From the NCBI RefSeq assembly GCF_020216685.1, contig NZ_JAIWNS010000117.1, forward strand, positions 1-17,393: DNA of 17,393 bases, given 5' to 3'. The notes beneath the pieces were generated by a model that was not told the origin of the DNA, ran no database searches, and saw nothing but the letters and a program-made list of their open reading frames with translations. Numbering within the stretch: position 1 is the first letter of the stretch; every line of letters begins with the position of its first letter. This document shows positions 13,223-17,393 of this stretch, piece by piece. The stretch is from Methanospirillum hungatei. Lineage in GTDB: Archaea > Halobacteriota > Methanomicrobia > Methanomicrobiales > Methanospirillaceae. A program made the position numbers and the translations under genes.

Positions 13223-16200
13223 TTGCATATCACACAACTTGAAATAGATAATTTCAAATCTTTTGGGAGAAAAACGAAAATCCCATTTTTACCGGGATTT
13301 ACCGTAATTTCCGGACCGAATGGTTCAGGAAAAAGCAATATTATTGATAGTATTCTTTTTGTTCTTGCCCTTTCTTCATCAAGGCATCTTCGTGCAGAGA
13401 AGCTGACTGATCTCATCAATCTGAACACCGATAAAAATACCGCCGAAGTTGAGATAACGTTCTCTGACGGGACACATATCCGGCGTCGTATCAAGAGAAC
13501 CGAAAACACCTATTATAATTATCTGTATCTGAATGGACGCTCCTGCAGGCAGGGAGAACTTCTGGACTTTCTCGCCGGTCATGGAATTGTGCCCCATGGG
13601 TATAATGTGGTCATGCAGGGGGATATCAACCGGATTATCGAGATGAGTGATAATGAACGGAGAAAGATTATCGATGAGATAGCCGGTGTTGCCGAGTTTG
13701 ATTCAAAGAAAGATATGGCCCTCTCCGAACTTTCACAGGTCAGGGAGCGAATGACTGAAGAGTCGGTTCACATTGAGGAGCTGAGTGTCAGGCTTACTCA
13801 GCTGGAGAAACAGAAGGAACAGGCTGTTTCCTATCGGAAATTGCAGGATGAACTGAAATATCTGACAATGTGCCGGTCCGCCGCACGATTATCTGCCCGG
13901 AAGAAGGATCAGGATGTACTTCTGCAGTCAATAGCCGAAGAAAAAAATCAGGTAGTCCAGATTGAGGCAGATATCTCATGGAAGTCTCATGAACGGGATT
14001 TTATCAGGGATGAGATAGCGGAGATAGATCAGAAGATAACTGCCAGGACCGGGAGTGAATACATGGCTCTGGTGACCAGGATTGCAGAGGCAAAGGCTGC
14101 AATTGATGGTTTTTATCGGTCGATAGATCGGGCCGGCCGAGACAAGGAGGAAGCGAATAAAAGGCTTTCTGATGTTTTCACTGATGTAAAGCGGCAGGAA
14201 GAGCGACTACAGGCCCTTGACACCGAAATGCGGAACCTGATGATTGATCGGACCAACCTCTCTATGACGGCATCTGCAGTGCAAAAGGAGTTTGATCGGA
14301 TATCGCAGGCAATTGCCCAGGAGACAAAAGGTCTTGAAGAAGAGGAGGCCCGACTGGAAAGCCTGCGGTCAGAGATTCACAAAATCCGCGAAGAACGGGG
14401 TGAATTACTGCATCAACAGGATATTCTCATTGAACGGTCACGGATGCGAAGCGCTGAGGAAGACCGCCTTACCTCCCGGATAATTGCGATAGAGAAAGAT
14501 ATCAGAGAGAAGGATGAGGATATCGCAGGTCTTACCACGGCATTATCCCGGCTTTTCGAAGAGAAGAAAGAGCATGATCGGATGATGGCCGCTCTTGATA
14601 CTGCTCTATATACGAAACGTGAAGAGCATGATCGACTGATTCGTCAGATCCGGGATCTTAAAGTTGAAATCGGGAGAAAAGAAGCGCAACAACAGGCCCA
14701 GGGTCGGTATAATCGTGCGATGGAAGCAGTTCTCGGAATGGACGGGGTGTATGGCACTATAGGAGATCTTGCAACCTGTAAACCTGAATATGCGAATGCA
14801 CTCACTATTGCAGCCGGAGGAAAGATCCATTTTGTTGTTGTTGAGACCGATCAGATAGCTGCTGATGCGATCCGGTACCTGCAGGAGCATAAACTGGGTC
14901 GGGTAACATTTCTCCCATTAAATAAGCTCAGGCCAAAACCGCTCCCCTCTCTGCCACCGGGATCAGATGTTCTGGGATTTGCTCTTGATCTGCTTGATTA
15001 TGATCCCCGGTTTGATGCAGCCTTCAGAGTTGTATTCGGTTCCACCATGGTTATTGATACCCTTGACCATGCACGAAAGCGGATTGGTTCATCACGCATG
15101 GTCACCCTCGATGGGTCGCTGCTGGAACCATCCGGAACAATGACCGGAGGGAGCATGAAGAAAGATGCCGGCGGGTTTGGGACAACATCGGTTGATGAGG
15201 TGAAGCATCTTTCATCCCAATTAGCTGCTCTGACTGCTCAAGAACAGGCACTGTCCGAAGTATTGAAAGCTGATACCACCGAGCGTGATTCTGTACAGAG
15301 CCGGAGACTGGAACTTGAAGGTGCCGTTGTCAGGGCGAAAGGACAATTGGAATCTGCAGAATCAGCAAAGGTCAATCTCCTTTCCGAGAAGGATTCTCTT
15401 CAGAAACAGCGTGAAGAAGCAGGCGGAGGAGGCTGTGGCAGTTCTCTTGAACTTGCAACGGTTGAAGCAGCGATAGAAGAGAAGAATCAGACTCTTGCGA
15501 GGATTCAGAAAGCGATTCAGGATATCACCAATCATCTGTCTGAAACCGGCATTCCTCAACTCTACGAACAGCGTGAAGAGGCTGAACGACAGATTACCGA
15601 GATACAGAGGAGGCTGCATAACAAAGAACAGGAGATCAACGAGATCCGGTTGGAGCTTGGGTTTGCCCAGAAAAAAGTTGAGGAAGAACGTCAGCAGATG
15701 GAGCGTATCCGGGACCAGATGAAACGGTACGAGGAAGAGATACGCGAGTGTCATGATGAGATTGCGAAGAAGCAACAGGATATCAAGGATGCCGAGACAA
15801 CAGTTGCCAAGTTCTCCCAGGAGATAGAGGATCTCCGGTCAGAGCGTTCAGTACTATCAAACAAGGCGGACTCCTTTGATCTTGAGATTCGTGAGTTTTC
15901 AGGGAAAAAGGATCGGGTCCTGCTGAAAATTGAGAGTATGGAGGAGAAGTTATCTGCTCTGAAATCGGAAATTGCAGAGTTGGTAACCGAAGCTGGTGAG
16001 TGCAGAACCGATTTAAGTGAAGAGGAGATTGAGGACCGGTCACAGAAGACAATGGTCGCGATTGAACGTCTTGGGGATGTCAATATGCGGGCCATTGAGG
16101 AGTATGAACAGGTCCATGCGGTTGTTGCAGAACGTATGTCAAGAGTTGAAACGTTAAAACGGGAGATGAATGATATTCAGGAGCGGATAGAATTTTTCTC

Positions 16201-16663
16201 AAAGAAAAAGTATGAAGCCTTTCAGGATGCCTTCACTTCTATAGATGCCAATTTCAGGGATATCTTCTCACGCCTTACCATGGGCTCCGGAGAACTCAGG
16301 CTTGAAAACCCCGATGATCCCTTTACTGGCGGTCTGTCTTTTGCGGTCCAGCCACGTGATAAAAAAGTGCATCATCTCTCTGCACTCTCCGGTGGTGAAA
16401 AGTCGCTCACAACGCTTGCCTTCATCTTTTCGATACAGAAATACATACCTGCGCCTTTTTATGCATTTGATGAAGTGGACATGAATCTTGACGGATCAAA
16501 CGTAGTGCGGATTGCTGAGATGATCCGGGAGTTGTCAGGAACATCACAATTTATCAACATCTCTCTTCGAAAGCCGATGATTGATTCTGCAGACCGAATC
16601 CTCGGGGTGACTATCAGGCCTGATAAGACCAGTCTTGTGACCGGAGTGAGTATGGATGATTGA
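13223..16663 (+). CDS. smc: Chromosome segregation/condensation ATPase SMC
   Basis: SMC forms V-shaped dimers that, with ScpA, organise and separate the chromosome using ATP. From the TTG at 13223 it is 1146 aa. The N-terminal head has MHITQLEIDNFKSFG and Walker A GPNGSGKS (31-38), with NVVMQGDINRIIEMS as the Q-loop region. Coiled coil runs about 165-495, the hinge about 500-648 (GVYGTIGDL, LGRVTFLPL, SGTMTGGSM), then coiled coil to about 965. The C-terminal head has signature LSGGEKSL (near 1056) and Walker B FYAFDEVD (near 1079). TTG 13223 is chosen because GGTG (13212-13215) lies 7 bases upstream and SMC proteins start right at this point; a TTG at 13205 would precede that SD. A Gly-rich patch (734-739) breaks the second coil. 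ScpA overlaps its end by 8 bases. Confidence 0.96.
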   Translation: MHITQLEIDNFKSFGRKTKIPFLPGFTVISGPNGSGKSNIIDSILFVLALSSSRHLRAEKLTDLINLNTDKNTAEVEITFSDGTHIRRRIKRTENTYYNYLYLNGRSCRQGELLDFLAGHGIVPHGYNVVMQGDINRIIEMSDNERRKIIDEIAGVAEFDSKKDMALSELSQVRERMTEESVHIEELSVRLTQLEKQKEQAVSYRKLQDELKYLTMCRSAARLSARKKDQDVLLQSIAEEKNQVVQIEADISWKSHERDFIRDEIAEIDQKITARTGSEYMALVTRIAEAKAAIDGFYRSIDRAGRDKEEANKRLSDVFTDVKRQEERLQALDTEMRNLMIDRTNLSMTASAVQKEFDRISQAIAQETKGLEEEEARLESLRSEIHKIREERGELLHQQDILIERSRMRSAEEDRLTSRIIAIEKDIREKDEDIAGLTTALSRLFEEKKEHDRMMAALDTALYTKREEHDRLIRQIRDLKVEIGRKEAQQQAQGRYNRAMEAVLGMDGVYGTIGDLATCKPEYANALTIAAGGKIHFVVVETDQIAADAIRYLQEHKLGRVTFLPLNKLRPKPLPSLPPGSDVLGFALDLLDYDPRFDAAFRVVFGSTMVIDTLDHARKRIGSSRMVTLDGSLLEPSGTMTGGSMKKDAGGFGTTSVDEVKHLSSQLAALTAQEQALSEVLKADTTERDSVQSRRLELEGAVVRAKGQLESAESAKVNLLSEKDSLQKQREEAGGGGCGSSLELATVEAAIEEKNQTLARIQKAIQDITNHLSETGIPQLYEQREEAERQITEIQRRLHNKEQEINEIRLELGFAQKKVEEERQQMERIRDQMKRYEEEIRECHDEIAKKQQDIKDAETTVAKFSQEIEDLRSERSVLSNKADSFDLEIREFSGKKDRVLLKIESMEEKLSALKSEIAELVTEAGECRTDLSEEEIEDRSQKTMVAIERLGDVNMRAIEEYEQVHAVVAERMSRVETLKREMNDIQERIEFFSKKKYEAFQDAFTSIDANFRDIFSRLTMGSGELRLENPDDPFTGGLSFAVQPRDKKVHHLSALSGGEKSLTTLAFIFSIQKYIPAPFYAFDEVDMNLDGSNVVRIAEMIRELSGTSQFINISLRKPMIDSADRILGVTIRPDKTSLVTGVSMDD

Positions 16664-17390
16664 TGACCCGGTTGAAATCCTGGTAAAGATGGCTGAACGC
16701 GGGGAGATTGATCCCTGGAATATCGATATTACCGAAGTAACCGATCGTTTTTTCGCTGAGATGGAGAAGCAGGAGATGCTTGATCTCCGCCTGTCAGCGA
16801 GAACTCTTCTATATGCTGCTACCCTTCTGCGGATCAAATCCGATTATCTGAAAGATACTTCATGGGGATTTGAGGAAGAAGATGAGGGGGGAGATATCCC
16901 TGATAGTCCTGATGACGATGGTACATCACGGATTCACAACCCAGTCCAGCTGCTGGAACATGAGATCACCCGCCGGCTGGAACGGAAGAGTATGCGCAAA
17001 CAGCCGATCACTCTCTACGACCTCATCAACCTTCTTCGGAACGCAGAAAAAGAAGAACGAAGGCGACAACGCGAAGTCTGGAGTTATGACGGGCTCGTGT
17101 ACACTGAAGAGGTTGTCTCAATCGCCCATGAGGAAGCGTACCAGGAGAATGCCATGGAGGTCCTGACCTGCTGTGTGGACTGTGTATCTCAGGGCCGGAA
17201 AGTCACCTTATCAGAGATTGCAACCCGTCTGGCATGGCCGGTTGTTCATGTCTTTATCCCGCTGCTCTTCCTCATGCATGAGGGATACCTGGAGATTTCC
17301 CAGGACACGTTCTTTGGCGAGGTATATATTGAACCCAATCCGGCCACGTATGCGGCTATCCAGAATGCAACCGGATCAGGTATGATCTGA
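16656..17390 (+). CDS. scpA: Segregation and condensation protein A (ScpA kleisin)
   Basis: ScpA is the kleisin that bridges the two SMC heads in the chromosome condensation complex. The 244-aa protein shows the family pattern: DPVEILVKMAERGEIDPWNIDITEVTDRF at the N-terminus, where PWNIDI is diagnostic. A LSARTLLYAATLLRIKSDYL helix, thought to contact the SMC neck, follows. An acidic, variable middle spans about 70-90 (EEEDEGGDIPDSPDDD). The C-terminal winged helix is near 170-235 (LSEIATRL, FIPLLFLMHEGYLEISQ, FGEVYIEP). GGAGTGA at 16642-16648 is an SD 7 bases before ATG 16656, and the gene overlaps smc by 8 bases, ensuring co-production. It ends with TGA 17388-17390, three bases before the window edge; a scpB gene might follow but is not in view. 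Confidence 0.93.
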   Translation: MIDDPVEILVKMAERGEIDPWNIDITEVTDRFFAEMEKQEMLDLRLSARTLLYAATLLRIKSDYLKDTSWGFEEEDEGGDIPDSPDDDGTSRIHNPVQLLEHEITRRLERKSMRKQPITLYDLINLLRNAEKEERRRQREVWSYDGLVYTEEVVSIAHEEAYQENAMEVLTCCVDCVSQGRKVTLSEIATRLAWPVVHVFIPLLFLMHEGYLEISQDTFFGEVYIEPNPATYAAIQNATGSGMI

Positions 17391-17393
17391 ATC

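Overview
The window looks like a stretch of the main chromosome of a methanogenic euryarchaeon, most likely in the Methanomicrobiales and possibly close to Methanospirillum. This is inference from gene content. The archaeal markers are TiaS, deoxyhypusine synthase, a multi-OB-fold RPA with its partner protein, a CbiZ cobamide-salvage enzyme, an F420 gamma-glutamyl ligase (CofE) and an SMC-ScpA pair. Genes are tightly packed with many 1-19 nt overlaps, TATA-like promoters and SD motifs of the GGAGGTGA type. I see no rRNA, tRNA, IS element, CRISPR array or phage gene, and no gene-free stretch longer than about 210 bases.

Layout. (1) 1-3968, plus strand: the 3' end of tiaS (cut by the window edge), deoxyhypusine synthase, pyrF, a 120-aa cysteine-rich protein resembling the extreme C-terminus of anaerobic ribonucleotide reductase NrdD including its glycyl-radical motif, and cbiZ fused to a cysteine-rich metal-binding domain. 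The last two share an ATGA overlap. A hairpin closes the block. (2) 4018-6455, plus strand: a promoter, a 609-aa RPA with four OB-fold units and a zinc-finger C-terminus, and the overlapping RPA-associated protein gene. (3) 6485-8356, minus strand: a secreted subtilisin-like protease with a C-terminal PKD domain. It converges on the RPA operon across a T-tract terminator. (4) 8560-8935, plus strand: a 46-aa zinc ribbon and a 63-aa two-helix membrane protein. (5) 8922-12566, minus strand: a compact operon glyA-folD-folP-cofE, covering one-carbon and pterin/F420 cofactor functions. (6) 12670-17390, plus strand: a divergent promoter with a perfect 7-bp dyad, a 147-aa unrecognised coiled-coil protein, smc (TTG start) and scpA, forming a chromosome condensation operon.

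How the genes fit together. Blocks 2 and 6 are DNA replication/repair and chromosome organisation. Block 5 supplies and uses C1-carrying pterins: GlyA makes the methylene-carrier, FolD oxidises it to the formyl level, and FolP-like chemistry joins pterin to an aryl amine. CofE extends the F420 tail. Block 1 mixes tRNA modification, translation factor modification, pyrimidine synthesis and cobamide salvage.

The best candidates for something not well described are the orphan glycyl-radical-like protein at 2695-3057 translationally coupled to cbiZ, and the small coiled-coil protein leading the smc-scpA operon. The folP-like gene with altered substrate motifs also merits a look. No clearly novel defence or mobile system is present.
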